DNA from: Phormidium ambiguum IAM M-71
GTDB lineage: Bacteria > Cyanobacteriota > Cyanobacteriia > Cyanobacteriales > Aerosakkonemataceae
Reading direction: 5' to 3'
DNA length: 37,675 bases
Assembly: GCF_001904725.1 (NCBI RefSeq)
Contig: NZ_MRCE01000057.1
Coordinates: 1-37,675, forward strand
Translations under genes and position numbers: made by a program
Notes under the pieces: generated by a model
Seen by the model: the letters and a program-made list of their open reading frames with translations, nothing else
Databases searched by the model: none
What the model was told of the DNA's origin: nothing
Part shown: positions 1-8,968 of the stretch, piece by piece
Layout: every line of letters begins with the position of its first letter
How positions within the stretch are numbered: position 1 is the first letter of the stretch

Positions 1-378
1 AAAATCCTCCGAGAATTTGGAGAAAATTATGTAATTAATTTTGTCTGAGTACTTAGATATACTCGCAAACTGCGAAAAAATGTGCGAGAGCGGCTGGAGA
101 AGACGTTTGGACGGTTGAAACAAGATGTGCTAAATGCCTATCGATTGCTATGCGAAGCGTCTGTGTATCGTTGTGCAGTCCCAGAGGAGTTTTGGCTTTC
201 GCATTTGGAAGATTGGGATTGCGATGAAGATCAGCAAGAGGTGGCACTTTTAGCTTTGCGCGATCGCTATTTGGTTGAGGAAGTAGTTGAGAACGACCAA
301 TTCCTGTTAAGACAGCATAATTTAATCCGCAGTGTGGCACTAGAACATCATAAACAACTGGATGAGGAAGATGAGTAA
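1..378 (+). pseudogene. C-terminal remnant of an NB-ARC (STAND) ATPase
   Basis: The readable part resembles the winged-helix region after the NB-ARC domain of cyanobacterial STAND ATPases: a RERLEKTFGRLKQDV-like helix, then AYRLLCEASVYRC, and near the end the motif LRQHNLIRSVALEHHKQL. The same frame is open upstream of the GTG at 82 but is cut by a TGA at 46-48. The 15 codons before that stop (starting KILREFGENY) also look like protein of this kind, so a nonsense change or internal deletion is likely. The gene enters from outside the window, so its ATPase part is not visible. It overlaps the start of the next TPR gene by 8 bases, suggesting a former NB-ARC plus TPR unit. Such proteins are signalling or defence ATPases; no activity can be expected from this fragment. 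Confidence 0.6.
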
Positions 379-1849
379 CATTACGCCGCCTGGTGAATTG
401 ATTTTAGCGAAACTTGGTATCGACCCATCTGCTATAAAGTCGATTAAACCACGTTGGAAACGCACTCATTATAGAGCGGTTATCAATTGGCTGACGAAGT
501 ACGAACCTCAACCAAATACTTCTAATTTAGAGAAGGTGCGTGGTTATTTAGAAGCGTTTCATCATCTCTGCGAAGTGGAAGCATGGGAAGAGGCATCCAA
601 TATTATTTTTGCCTTTCTTAATGTTTCCAATAATCTACAATTACACAATCAACTTAGGTTTTGGGGATACTATCAAGAACTGGCTGACCTTTGCTTAATA
701 ATCTTAGGGAAGTTAGCTCCGAATTTGAATTGTGTTCTTTTGAATAATCTGGGCAGTTCTTATGCTGGGATGGGAGACTATGGTAAAGCAGCCAAATATT
801 ACGAGCAGAGTTTGGCAATTGCACGAGAAATCAAAGACCGCCAGCTAGAAAGCAGTAACTTAAATGATTTAGGACTAACTTACAATGCTTTAGGTGATAA
901 TGACCAAGCAATAGATTACTGTCAGCAGAGTCTAGATATCGCACAGCAAATCAGCGATCGCCTTGGGGAGACCAATGCTCTACTAGGTCTAGGAATAATT
1001 TACTATTCTTTAGGTAAATACCACCAAGCGATTAATTACTATAAGCAGGGGTTGTTTATATCGACAGAAATTCAAAACAAAGCTGGAGAGGAGAAAGCTC
1101 TGGGAAATTTAGGAATAATTTGCTATTCTCTGGGACATTATGCTCAAGCCATCTCTTACTTTGAGCAAACTTTAATGATTGTAAAGGAAACTCAAGACCG
1201 TCAAGGTAAGGAAGCTACTCTAACAAATTTAGGGCTTGCTTATGCAGAACTAGGAGAGTATGACAAAGCTATTGAGTACCACCAGCAGAGTTTATATATC
1301 GCAGGAGAAATTAAAAATCGTAGAGGAGAGGGGCGGGCATTTGGAAATCTGGGCATAACTTATCATAACCAAGGCAACCATGCTGAAGCACTTAAGCATT
1401 ATCACCAGAGTTTGGTAATTGCACAAGAAGTTTGTGACCGCCAACAAGAAGGAAATGTTTTAGGAAATATAAGGGCTACTCTAATTGAACTTCAGCGGTA
1501 TTCAGGAGCCTTAGAATCCTTACAAAAAGCTTTAGAGATTTTTAGAGAAATTCAAGAACCATTAGGGGAGTATAAGACTTTGGCAAATTTGGGAGATACT
1601 TACTGTGCCATTGGAGATTATTCCAAAGCAATCAAGTGCTATGAAGATAGTAGGATAATCCTACACGAAATGCAAGCTTTCAAAGTAGAGGAGAGCGTTA
1701 TAAGCAAACTGGTGTCTGCTTACTGTGTTTTAGGAGACTATGCTAAAGCGATCGCCTACAATCATCAGCATATAGCAATTGTGCAAGCAACTTTACATAG
1801 ACTGTGGCTTCGTAAAAAGGAACAAATAATTAATCAAGACTATGACTAA
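371..1849 (+). CDS. TPR-repeat protein, paralog 1 of 3
   Basis: A protein of about 492 residues. ATG 371 is chosen over the in-frame ATG at 362 because the product then begins like its paralogs. Residues about 5-75 form a conserved N-terminal module (PSAIKSIKP, WKRTHYRAVINWLTKYEPQ, GYLEAFHHLCEVEAWEEA) that recurs in the next two genes. The rest is about nine TPR units of roughly 40 residues with the NLG..Y..LG.Y..AI.YY.QSL.IA pattern of the Rapsyn/LGN-like class. TPR arrays bind peptides or partner proteins; no enzymatic domain is present. It overlaps the NB-ARC remnant upstream and the next paralog downstream (8 bases each), so the genes are probably co-transcribed. It may be the sensor part of a split STAND system. 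Confidence 0.85.
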   Translation: MSNITPPGELILAKLGIDPSAIKSIKPRWKRTHYRAVINWLTKYEPQPNTSNLEKVRGYLEAFHHLCEVEAWEEASNIIFAFLNVSNNLQLHNQLRFWGYYQELADLCLIILGKLAPNLNCVLLNNLGSSYAGMGDYGKAAKYYEQSLAIAREIKDRQLESSNLNDLGLTYNALGDNDQAIDYCQQSLDIAQQISDRLGETNALLGLGIIYYSLGKYHQAINYYKQGLFISTEIQNKAGEEKALGNLGIICYSLGHYAQAISYFEQTLMIVKETQDRQGKEATLTNLGLAYAELGEYDKAIEYHQQSLYIAGEIKNRRGEGRAFGNLGITYHNQGNHAEALKHYHQSLVIAQEVCDRQQEGNVLGNIRATLIELQRYSGALESLQKALEIFREIQEPLGEYKTLANLGDTYCAIGDYSKAIKCYEDSRIILHEMQAFKVEESVISKLVSAYCVLGDYAKAIAYNHQHIAIVQATLHRLWLRKKEQIINQDYD

Positions 1850-3308
1850 ATTGGCTAATTCAGGCTTTGAATATCAACAGAATCAAGAGATAATTAATAT
1901 CACATCTTTTACTGAGCCAGTTATTGTAAAAATTGGGATTGAGGCATCTGCTATAAAATCCATTAAACCTCAGTGGAAACGCACTCATTATCGAGCTATC
2001 ATCAACTGGTTGACAAAGTACGAACCTCAGCCAAATGCTCCTAATTTAGAAAAAATACGTGGCTACTTGGAAGCGTTTCATCATCTTTGTGAAGTAGAAG
2101 ACTGGGAGAAAGCTTGGATAATTCTCACTCTTCACCTCACTTCTCAAAATCTTATAAAGTTATATGAGCAACTGGCAATTTGGAGCTACTATCAGTATGA
2201 AGTTGACCTGTATAGCAAAATTTTGGGAAAGCTAGATTCAAAAAGAGAAGCAATTTTATTGAACAATTTAGGTAATGCTTATCGTTTTCAAGGAAGCTAT
2301 ATAGTTGCTATTGAATATCACGAACAAGCTTTAGCTATTGCACAAAGCATTGGAGAGAAGCACCAAATTGGCAGAGCTTTGGCAGGGTTGGCGAATGCCT
2401 ACTGTTGTAGGGCAGAGTATTTCTGTGGAATTGATTACTACAAGCAGGGCCTAGAAAATTTACAAGATATAGAAGATAAAACGGCAAAAGGAGCAGTTTT
2501 GGGAAATATAGGTTTTGCTTACTCTTGTATAGGAGATTATCCCACAGCCTTTGATTACCTTCAGCAGTCTTTGACCGTTGCACGGACTATTGGAGATATA
2601 GGAGGAGTTGGAACAGCTTTGGCAAGTCTGAGTAGTATTTATAATGATCTAAAAGATTATGATAATGCTATTAATTGTTCCCAAGAATATTTAATAATTG
2701 CACAAACAAGAGGAGATAAATGGGGAATTAGTAAAGCTCTTGCTAATTTTGGTGATGCCTTTTTTCATCAAACAAACTATCACAAGGCTATCGATTATTA
2801 TCAACAGTCTTTAGTAATAGTACAGGAAATTGGCGACAAGCAGGGAGTTGGTACGATTTTGGGAAGTCTGGGCAATGCTTACAAAGCTTTGGAAAATTAC
2901 CTCTACGCCATTGATTACTATCAGCAAGCTTTGGTGATTTCAGCAGAAATAGAAGATAGGCGTGGAGAGGCGACTGCCTGGTTCAATTTAGGCTATACTC
3001 TGGCAACAGTAGACCGCAAGTGGGAGGCAGTTAAAGCATTTGAAAAGGCTCATAACCTCTATCAAGCGATAGGACTCAAAGACAAAGTTGAAAAATGCGA
3101 TTCCTTCATCCAACAAGTGGGGATGATAGTTGTCGCTATACCCATGAAGACACCAGAGATTACTGTTACACCCTGCCTTAGAAAATACTCCCAATCTGTG
3201 TCAAGAAGAAATAGGCTAAAAGCAGTGTTGGTCAGGTTTGGTCAAAAACTTATCCATTGGGTAAGGTGTTTGTCTCGGCAATTGTGGCAATTGTTTCGCG
3301 TTAAGTGA
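1842..3308 (+). CDS. TPR-repeat protein, paralog 2 of 3
   Basis: A 488-residue protein with the same N-terminal module as its neighbours (SAIKSIKPQWKRTHYRA at about residues 37-53), then about seven TPR units (A.IYY.Q.L.IA.. pattern). Unlike the other two it ends in a basic tail (residues about 440-488) rich in Arg, Lys and Trp. This could bind nucleic acid or membrane, which is inference. The ATG overlaps the stop of the previous gene, so translation is probably coupled. Function unknown beyond protein-protein interaction. Confidence 0.85.
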   Translation: MTKLANSGFEYQQNQEIINITSFTEPVIVKIGIEASAIKSIKPQWKRTHYRAIINWLTKYEPQPNAPNLEKIRGYLEAFHHLCEVEDWEKAWIILTLHLTSQNLIKLYEQLAIWSYYQYEVDLYSKILGKLDSKREAILLNNLGNAYRFQGSYIVAIEYHEQALAIAQSIGEKHQIGRALAGLANAYCCRAEYFCGIDYYKQGLENLQDIEDKTAKGAVLGNIGFAYSCIGDYPTAFDYLQQSLTVARTIGDIGGVGTALASLSSIYNDLKDYDNAINCSQEYLIIAQTRGDKWGISKALANFGDAFFHQTNYHKAIDYYQQSLVIVQEIGDKQGVGTILGSLGNAYKALENYLYAIDYYQQALVISAEIEDRRGEATAWFNLGYTLATVDRKWEAVKAFEKAHNLYQAIGLKDKVEKCDSFIQQVGMIVVAIPMKTPEITVTPCLRKYSQSVSRRNRLKAVLVRFGQKLIHWVRCLSRQLWQLFRVK

Positions 3309-3322
3309 GATGCTAAAATTGC

Positions 3323-4945
3323 ATGAATAACAGTTTGATAGAACAACTTGGAGCGAATATTATTAACAGTATCACTCCTCCTGCTGAATTGATTCTAGCA
3401 GCACTAAGAATCGAGCCATCTGCCCTTAAATCTATTAAGCCATCTTGGAAACGTACTCATCATCGAGCAGTTATCAACTGGCTGACGAAGTACAAACCCC
3501 AATCAAATGCTTCCAATTTAGAAAAAGTCCAGGGATATCTAGAAGCTTTTCACCATCTTTGTGAAGTGGAAGCATGGGAACAAGCTGCCGTAATACTTGA
3601 TACTACTCTTAATACGTCTACAAATGAAAAATTACATAATCAACTGAGTACTTGGGGTTACTATCGCGAACAAATTCAAGTTTACCAGCGAATTTTAGGT
3701 AAGTTAACTCCAATAGGAAATACTATTTTTTTGAATGCGTTGGGAAACTCCTATCAGTTTTTAGGAAACTATCACAAAGCAATTGAATATCATCAGCAGC
3801 ATTTAGCAATCTCTCAGGAATTTCAAGACCGCCGACATGAGGGAATAGCTTTAGGAAATCTGGGAAACGCTTACTTATTTCTGAACGAGTATAACAAGGC
3901 ACTCGGCTATTATCAAGATAGTTTGGTTATAGCGCTCCAAATCCAAGACCCAAGTGGGGAAGCAGCATCTTTGGCAAACTTGGGGCATTTTTACCATATC
4001 CAGAGAGACTATCCTAAAGCCATTGAATTTCTAGAGCAGAGTTTGATTATTGTACGGAAACTCCAAGAGCATCGAAAGGAAGCAGAGGTTTTAGGAAATC
4101 TGGGAAATGTTTACCGTGCAATGAGAGACTACATCAAAGCAATAGAATACCACCAGCAAAGCTTGAAAATATCACGGGAAATCGAATATTGCTTGGGTCA
4201 GGAACAAGAGCTAATAAATCTGGGAATGATTCACCGCCTCATGCAGGATTATACTAGTGCAATTGAATTTCAAAAGCAGTCTTTAGCTATGGCGCAAGAA
4301 TTTAAAAATCATCTGACGGAGGAGAAAGCATTAGCAAATTTGGGAAAGATTTACTATAGCCTGGAAAACTATGAAACAGCGATTGATTACTATCAGCAGA
4401 GTTTACAAATAGCACGAGAAATTAATAACCGTAAAGGAGAGATGGGAACGCTCTTTGAGTTGGGAAGGGCTTATGTAGCACTAAAGAACTATGCTAAAGG
4501 AATAGAATTTTATGAACAAATGTTGCCAATTACGTGGGAAATATTTGAGCATCAAGGGGAAATAGTTGCACTATTGGCTCTAGGAGACACTTATTCTGCA
4601 CTAAAAAACTATGTCAAAGCAACAGAAATTTATAGTCAGATGTTATCAAATACACGAAAAATTAAAACCCGATATATGGAGATAATTGCACTTTTTCACC
4701 TGGCTTCTGTTAGCTTTAAACAAAAAGATTATGCTAAAGCTACTGAATTATATCAACAGAGTTGGTTAATTGTCCAAAAAATTGATAAACCTGAATGGGA
4801 GATATCAGTGCTGGCTCGTTTGGGGTATATTTACGCCAGACAAAAAAATTATGTAAAAGCGATTGAGTGTTTTGGACGACTGATTCTTAAACATATTGCT
4901 TTTTCAAGATTATCCCGATCGAGAATTATACATCAATTTCTCTAA
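3323..4945 (+). CDS. TPR-repeat protein, paralog 3 of 3
   Basis: A 540-residue protein. The shared N-terminal module is present (PSALKSIKPSWKRTHHRAV near residues 33-51), followed by about ten TPR units, more than in the two upstream paralogs. Fourteen bases separate it from the previous stop, so it is probably the last gene of the same operon. The last 25 residues no longer fit the TPR pattern. The tandem triplication points to local duplication with divergence of the repeat part, as in families under pressure to change binding specificity. No catalytic motif is visible. Confidence 0.85.
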   Translation: MNNSLIEQLGANIINSITPPAELILAALRIEPSALKSIKPSWKRTHHRAVINWLTKYKPQSNASNLEKVQGYLEAFHHLCEVEAWEQAAVILDTTLNTSTNEKLHNQLSTWGYYREQIQVYQRILGKLTPIGNTIFLNALGNSYQFLGNYHKAIEYHQQHLAISQEFQDRRHEGIALGNLGNAYLFLNEYNKALGYYQDSLVIALQIQDPSGEAASLANLGHFYHIQRDYPKAIEFLEQSLIIVRKLQEHRKEAEVLGNLGNVYRAMRDYIKAIEYHQQSLKISREIEYCLGQEQELINLGMIHRLMQDYTSAIEFQKQSLAMAQEFKNHLTEEKALANLGKIYYSLENYETAIDYYQQSLQIAREINNRKGEMGTLFELGRAYVALKNYAKGIEFYEQMLPITWEIFEHQGEIVALLALGDTYSALKNYVKATEIYSQMLSNTRKIKTRYMEIIALFHLASVSFKQKDYAKATELYQQSWLIVQKIDKPEWEISVLARLGYIYARQKNYVKAIECFGRLILKHIAFSRLSRSRIIHQFL

Positions 4946-5041
4946 AACTATTAATTTTTTTTAGGTACATCAATCATTATAATAAACTATTATTTAAGGT
5001 TTTTAATGCTATAAAATTCAAATATTTAACAACATTTTTTC

Positions 5042-5061
5042 TAATGCGCTGACGCGCATTA
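5042..5061 (+). repeat. GCGC-TGAC-GCGC leader hairpin, site 1
   Basis: The longest-stemmed copy of the dispersed element: arms TAATGCGC and GCGCATTA pair over 8 bp around the loop TGAC. It lies about 50 bases upstream of the primase-polymerase start codon, at the head of that operon. Confidence 0.75.
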
Positions 5062-5110
5062 CTCATAAGGGATAAATAAGAAATTTATACTTAAACTCTC
5101 CCTGTTTCAG

Positions 5111-6043
5111 ATGAATGCTAACCCATCAATTTCTCTAAACCTAATTAACACTTTAAAAATTCTCCCTTCTCATTGGCGCATAGTTCCTGTCAATCACAAC
5201 AAACAACCTCTAGGATATTCATGGCAACAACACCCTTTTTCACCGCTTCAAATGCTTGAGTATCTGACTCACAGAGGCTCTGTTGCAGTGCTAGGAAAAG
5301 CTCGCCAACTTTACTATATAACTCCCCCTGGCATAGGACTGTTGTGCGGTCAAACAGAAACAGAATTCTTACTAGCACTTGATATTGATGGTAACAGTGC
5401 AATGGCTTTGGTTGACCAACTATCTCGCGGTCAGGGTTTACCTTCTACTGTCGCCTTTACTTCTGGAAGAGAGGGGAGAGCACAATATTTATTTACACTT
5501 CCTTCTTTTCCAAAGATGTTTAAATCGCGCCGCATTATTACAGCCCCAGGTGAAGCCCTGGAACTTCGTGGCGAGGGACATCAATCAGTTCTCCCTCCAT
5601 CGCCCCATCCCCTGACTGGTCATTACCAATGGATTCATAGACCCGATACCACGAAAGTAGCGCCAGCACCCGATTGGGTCATAGAACTGCTTACTGTACC
5701 CCAAACAGAACCCCAAAAATCAAAAGGATTCAAAACGATTGTCCCAGTTTGCGATCGCAAATCCATAATTCTTACCCCATCAAAAAGAACTTGTGCAACC
5801 AACATTACACTCGCCCAACTTCTGCTAGAGGTAACCCATCCCAACTATGCAGACAACTATCAATCTTGGATTTTTATCGGCATGGCACTCAAATACATCA
5901 GCAATGCTCTCTTACCAGACTGGGATGCGTGGAGTCAACTAAGCAGCAAATACCATCCAGGCGAATGCCAATATAAATGGGAAAGTTTTAGAGGCTTTGG
6001 AATCACAGACCGTACCCTACATTACTACGCTAACCACTCATAA
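5111..6043 (+). CDS. Primase-polymerase (AEP/prim-pol) with PriCT-2-like C-terminus
   Basis: A 310-residue protein. Residues about 15-200 match the bifunctional DNA primase/polymerase N-terminal domain: the acidic motif LALDIDG (around residue 90) supplies the metal-binding DxD, followed by PSTVAFTSGREGRAQYLF and the GEALELRGEGHQSVLPPS strand-turn typical of archaeo-eukaryotic primases of plasmids and phages. Residues about 225-310 resemble the PriCT-2 domain (W.FIGMALKY, DAWSQLSSKYHPGECQYKWESF). The enzyme would make primers or short DNA for replication of the element. No helicase domain is fused, so a helicase must come from elsewhere. It is the best candidate in the window for a replication-start protein. 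The next gene starts 3 bases after its stop. Confidence 0.85.
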   Translation: MNANPSISLNLINTLKILPSHWRIVPVNHNKQPLGYSWQQHPFSPLQMLEYLTHRGSVAVLGKARQLYYITPPGIGLLCGQTETEFLLALDIDGNSAMALVDQLSRGQGLPSTVAFTSGREGRAQYLFTLPSFPKMFKSRRIITAPGEALELRGEGHQSVLPPSPHPLTGHYQWIHRPDTTKVAPAPDWVIELLTVPQTEPQKSKGFKTIVPVCDRKSIILTPSKRTCATNITLAQLLLEVTHPNYADNYQSWIFIGMALKYISNALLPDWDAWSQLSSKYHPGECQYKWESFRGFGITDRTLHYYANHS

Positions 6044-6046
6044 TTC

Positions 6047-6505
6047 ATGACCCAAAATTACCAACCATACTACTTAAATAACGACCAAAATCGCCTGCAT
6101 TTTCTCACTTTAAACTATGAATTACTCGCCGCCGTTAGCTGGCAAGGCTATCTAGAAGAAGGTCGAGGATGCGTAGCAATTGATAATAGTTCCCACAACC
6201 AACTATCATCCAAAAATCCTGACAAACAACCCCAATGGAACTTAGATACTCTACTCGGCTTTTACATAGGGGAAAACGGGAGTAACTTCCAAGATTTATT
6301 AGGAGGAAAATGGCCTGACAGAGAAACAGCACGCCGCGTAGCTCAGTACGACCCTAATTGGAAAGTATTAGTCTTAGTTTGGTTCGGAGAAAACAACGGA
6401 AATTTCTTAATCCAAGGCATTTCAATTCCCCAACTACCACCACCGCTTTGTTACCAACGGCTACTTCCACGTCTAAAAGAATTTATTGTTTCCCCAGGTA
6501 TTTAA
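6047..6505 (+). CDS. Unknown protein next to the primase
   Basis: A 152-residue soluble protein with no motif I recognise. It is rich in aromatic residues and Asn, with strands such as WKVLVLVWFGENNGNFLIQG that suggest a small alpha/beta fold. It starts 3 bases after the primase-polymerase stop and is followed by a leader hairpin and a stem-loop before the next operon, so it is probably a two-gene unit with the primase. A role in replication start is guessed from position only. Confidence 0.75.
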   Translation: MTQNYQPYYLNNDQNRLHFLTLNYELLAAVSWQGYLEEGRGCVAIDNSSHNQLSSKNPDKQPQWNLDTLLGFYIGENGSNFQDLLGGKWPDRETARRVAQYDPNWKVLVLVWFGENNGNFLIQGISIPQLPPPLCYQRLLPRLKEFIVSPGI

Positions 6506-6515
6506 AGAGAGTATA

Positions 6516-6527
6516 GCGCTGACGCGC
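6516..6527 (+). repeat. GCGC-TGAC-GCGC leader hairpin, site 2
   Basis: Core GCGCTGACGCGC flanked by A and T that extend the stem to 5 bp. It lies 59 bases upstream of the start codon of the ubiquitin-like operon's first gene. Confidence 0.7.
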
Positions 6528-6529
6528 TT

Positions 6530-6583
6530 GGCATCAATGGTGTTTCCTAACTTCTTCCATTCTGCCATTGATGCCAGTTTCTC
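6530..6583 (+). terminator. Stem-loop before the ubiquitin-like operon
   Basis: Perfect 11-bp arms, GGCATCAATGG (6530-6540) and CCATTGATGCC (6565-6575), around a 24-base loop, followed by AGTTTCTCATT. It lies between leader hairpin site 2 and the ATG at 6587. It may end the primase transcript or act as an attenuator for the operon that follows. The U-tract is weak. Confidence 0.45.
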
Positions 6584-6586
6584 ATT

Positions 6587-7927
6587 ATGTCTGTTATTCA
6601 TCAAAACGGAAATCAGCTGATTCATATTCCCCCCGATTTATCAAACCTTTTCTCATCCGCTGGAGCCAGTTATTTTCAAGGAAATTCAAACACAGTTACA
6701 AAGAAGGTAATTAAGGTCTTAGCTCCCATAAAGCCCGCATCTTCCACAACACCTTTCGATCAGGAAACTTTAGTAACTAATGGTAATAACTTTGGCATAG
6801 TTAACAAAATCATGCCAGATTCGCCTACTCCTGTCCAAATTTATTGGTGGTCGAACGGGAGTGAGGAAATCGAGCTAAAATTTTGGTATTCCTTAAATGA
6901 TTTAAGGGTGCTAAAAATCGAGCCATTACCTCTATTTGTGACGCAAAAAACCTTTCTGATTATCCCAGCAGGTACTTTAGTACTTACAGAAAATGGGGAA
7001 CTACTCCAATGGACAGAAACTCTCTTCTGGCTAAAAGAAATCAACAATGATGGCTATTACCTACTCAATCAATCCCAAGAGTGGCTTTTCCCCCTGGAAA
7101 ATTTTCCTGGTATTCCCTTTGCTTGTGTGAATGAACTACCGTCAAAAGCAGTTCTATCAGCAACTAAGCGCCTCAATTTCCCTCAACTCAAAATCCTGAT
7201 TTCTCTATGGCTATCTCTCAACTCTCCAGTAGATATTCTCGAACTAATTTATCACAATGGGGAAACAGAAATTGATTTGAAATATCAGTTTATTCGTAGC
7301 GAATATTTGGCAGGAGAAAACTATTTACAAACAGATTTAGAAGCTGCTTGGAAAACAGGCTTTTCGTTACATTTAAAGGAAAGAAAAAGCTCAATTGGAA
7401 TGTTTGGTTTTAAAGCAGACTGGCGCATAGTTCAATGTACTCCCAAAACTGTTACTGTTAGCCGCTCGCACAATAACCATCATTGTACCTACGATTATCA
7501 ATTTGGCACTGTAATAGACTTAGAGCCTCGATCGGACAAACCAGTATCAATCCAGTGGGAACATAATGAAAGCACAGGTAACTACACTTTACCAGAAATT
7601 AGAGCAAATTTTATCAGCCAGATAGTGCTGGTAAAAATATCTGACCAAGTTGGCTATATTCTGAGTGCCGATCGCAAATTCTACCAGGCTATCGTAGGCT
7701 TTGCATCAAAATCTGTAGCACATTCTTGGTGGCGAAGAATCAAAAAAGAACTGGGACATTTAAGCGACCTAAAATCCAACTATCATCCCTCTGTTAAACA
7801 CCTAAAAAATCAGATGAAAGCTAAATATTTTTATTTAGCTCAGTTTCCCCATCAAAAAACCTTGAATGCGCGATTAAGACATCTGCAAATTGTAGCCAAC
7901 TGGGACTTAACTAAACATTCGCATTGA
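6587..7927 (+). CDS. Unknown protein with two possible SH3-like segments
   Basis: A 446-residue protein heading the 6.6-12.7 kb operon. I do not recognise a family. Two stretches share a pattern that could be small beta-barrels: residues about 69-100 (FGIVNKI, PTPVQIYWW) and about 303-340 (FGTVIDLEP, KPVSIQWEHN), each a turn, a strand with P-V-x-I-x-W, then a Leu-rich strand. The C-terminal 80 residues are basic (WWRRIKKEL, HLKNQMKAKYFY) and could bind nucleic acid. No signal peptide or membrane helix is seen. The GIY-YIG nuclease follows 10 bases later, so it is co-transcribed with the PRTRC genes and may be an operon-specific partner. Confidence 0.75.
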   Translation: MSVIHQNGNQLIHIPPDLSNLFSSAGASYFQGNSNTVTKKVIKVLAPIKPASSTTPFDQETLVTNGNNFGIVNKIMPDSPTPVQIYWWSNGSEEIELKFWYSLNDLRVLKIEPLPLFVTQKTFLIIPAGTLVLTENGELLQWTETLFWLKEINNDGYYLLNQSQEWLFPLENFPGIPFACVNELPSKAVLSATKRLNFPQLKILISLWLSLNSPVDILELIYHNGETEIDLKYQFIRSEYLAGENYLQTDLEAAWKTGFSLHLKERKSSIGMFGFKADWRIVQCTPKTVTVSRSHNNHHCTYDYQFGTVIDLEPRSDKPVSIQWEHNESTGNYTLPEIRANFISQIVLVKISDQVGYILSADRKFYQAIVGFASKSVAHSWWRRIKKELGHLSDLKSNYHPSVKHLKNQMKAKYFYLAQFPHQKTLNARLRHLQIVANWDLTKHSH

Positions 7928-7937
7928 TAGAGCAAAA

Positions 7938-8555
7938 ATGAATGTAAATCCTCCTCTACATTCGTGGTACGCTAGTATCATTACCAACAATTCATCTGAA
8001 GTATACTGCGACCATCTAGCTGTATGTCTCTTGCTAGAATTAATCCCAAATGTGACTCAAGAACAAAGGTTTATTACTCCAATACTTACCAGTATAAACG
8101 CCTTGGCTACAGTAGTCAAAGCGCCAGATATTGAGGTAAAACACTCCCTTGAACTTTTGCAGGAATTAAGCTTCATCCAGATTAACTATCCCCATGAACC
8201 AGAACTGTTACTAGCTGGTTTAATTCAAATCGCATTAAATCGATCCAGAATTTCTCAATTATCTGAAACCACAGCAAAAAATGAGCGTAGTGGATATTTA
8301 TATATAGTGCGTTCAGGATTGAGCAATCAATACAAAATTGGTCGCACTAATAACTTCCAAAAACGCTTAAAAACTTTACAGACATCCTGTACCGTTCAAT
8401 TGACTGTTGTAAAAACTTTCTTCTCCCTTGATGCAGTATCTTTAGAGAAAACAGCACATGATAAATTTGCACATTTCCGACAAAAAGGGGAATGGTTTGA
8501 ATTGAATTCCTCACAATTAACCCAACTATTATCCTGGCTGGAACGTTGCCATTAA
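7938..8555 (+). CDS. GIY-YIG nuclease, T5orf172/MUG113-like
   Basis: A 205-residue protein. Residues about 118-200 form a GIY-YIG domain of the T5orf172/MUG113 class: SGYLYIVRSG (the GIY strand), YKIGRTNNFQKRL (the YIG strand plus catalytic Arg) and later LEKTAHDKFAHFRQKGEWFEL, which carries the conserved Glu-His helix and the GEWF finish of this class. Residues 1-115 are a helical N-terminal region with no known match that might bind DNA or a partner. Such nucleases nick or cut DNA in mobile elements and phages. Its place just before the ubiquitin-like genes suggests either regulation by that system or action on plasmid DNA; this is inference. Confidence 0.8.
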   Translation: MNVNPPLHSWYASIITNNSSEVYCDHLAVCLLLELIPNVTQEQRFITPILTSINALATVVKAPDIEVKHSLELLQELSFIQINYPHEPELLLAGLIQIALNRSRISQLSETTAKNERSGYLYIVRSGLSNQYKIGRTNNFQKRLKTLQTSCTVQLTVVKTFFSLDAVSLEKTAHDKFAHFRQKGEWFELNSSQLTQLLSWLERCH

Positions 8556-8559
8556 AACT

Positions 8560-8946
8560 ATGCCAAAAGTTTTCCTCAAAGCCGAAAGCAAAAGCTTTCT
8601 TAAGCAATGCGAACATTTATTTCCTAATGGTTTTCCTGTTACAGCAGCTACTCCTGAACGGGAAATGGACTGGTATTGGAAAACTAGTTTATTGGGGAAA
8701 TTTAAGTTTACCTTAATTAACTTCATTCGTCACCAAAAATGGATTTGGCTTAATCCAAATGCTGACCCTCCGTTCTTTATTTTGGACAGTTATGCTCTCT
8801 TATTTCCGCAAAATCAAGCACTGTTAAAGCTACTCAAAACCCATTACTGGAACGGGATAATTCCTAAGTGGATTGACCCAACTAACCCATTGAAAAACAG
8901 CATCAAAATTCTGGCTAGCGAAGTAGAAAGCCTAATAGCAGATTGA
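8560..8946 (+). CDS. Unknown small protein in the PRTRC-like operon
   Basis: A 128-residue protein with no recognised family. It is rich in Trp, Phe, Lys and Pro (MDWYWKTSLLGKFKF, KWIWLNPNADPPFF), which suggests a compact mixed fold; no Cys cluster, membrane segment or signal peptide is seen. It starts 4 bases after the nuclease stop and ends 22 bases before the E-like gene, so it is translated from the same message. Function cannot be given. Confidence 0.7.
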   Translation: MPKVFLKAESKSFLKQCEHLFPNGFPVTAATPEREMDWYWKTSLLGKFKFTLINFIRHQKWIWLNPNADPPFFILDSYALLFPQNQALLKLLKTHYWNGIIPKWIDPTNPLKNSIKILASEVESLIAD

Positions 8947-8968
8947 ACACTAATAAGAATCTACAAAA

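Noticed and set aside
5111-6043. Primase-polymerase fused to a helicase
   Set aside because: The protein ends after the PriCT-2-like part; no Walker motif is present in it or in the next gene.
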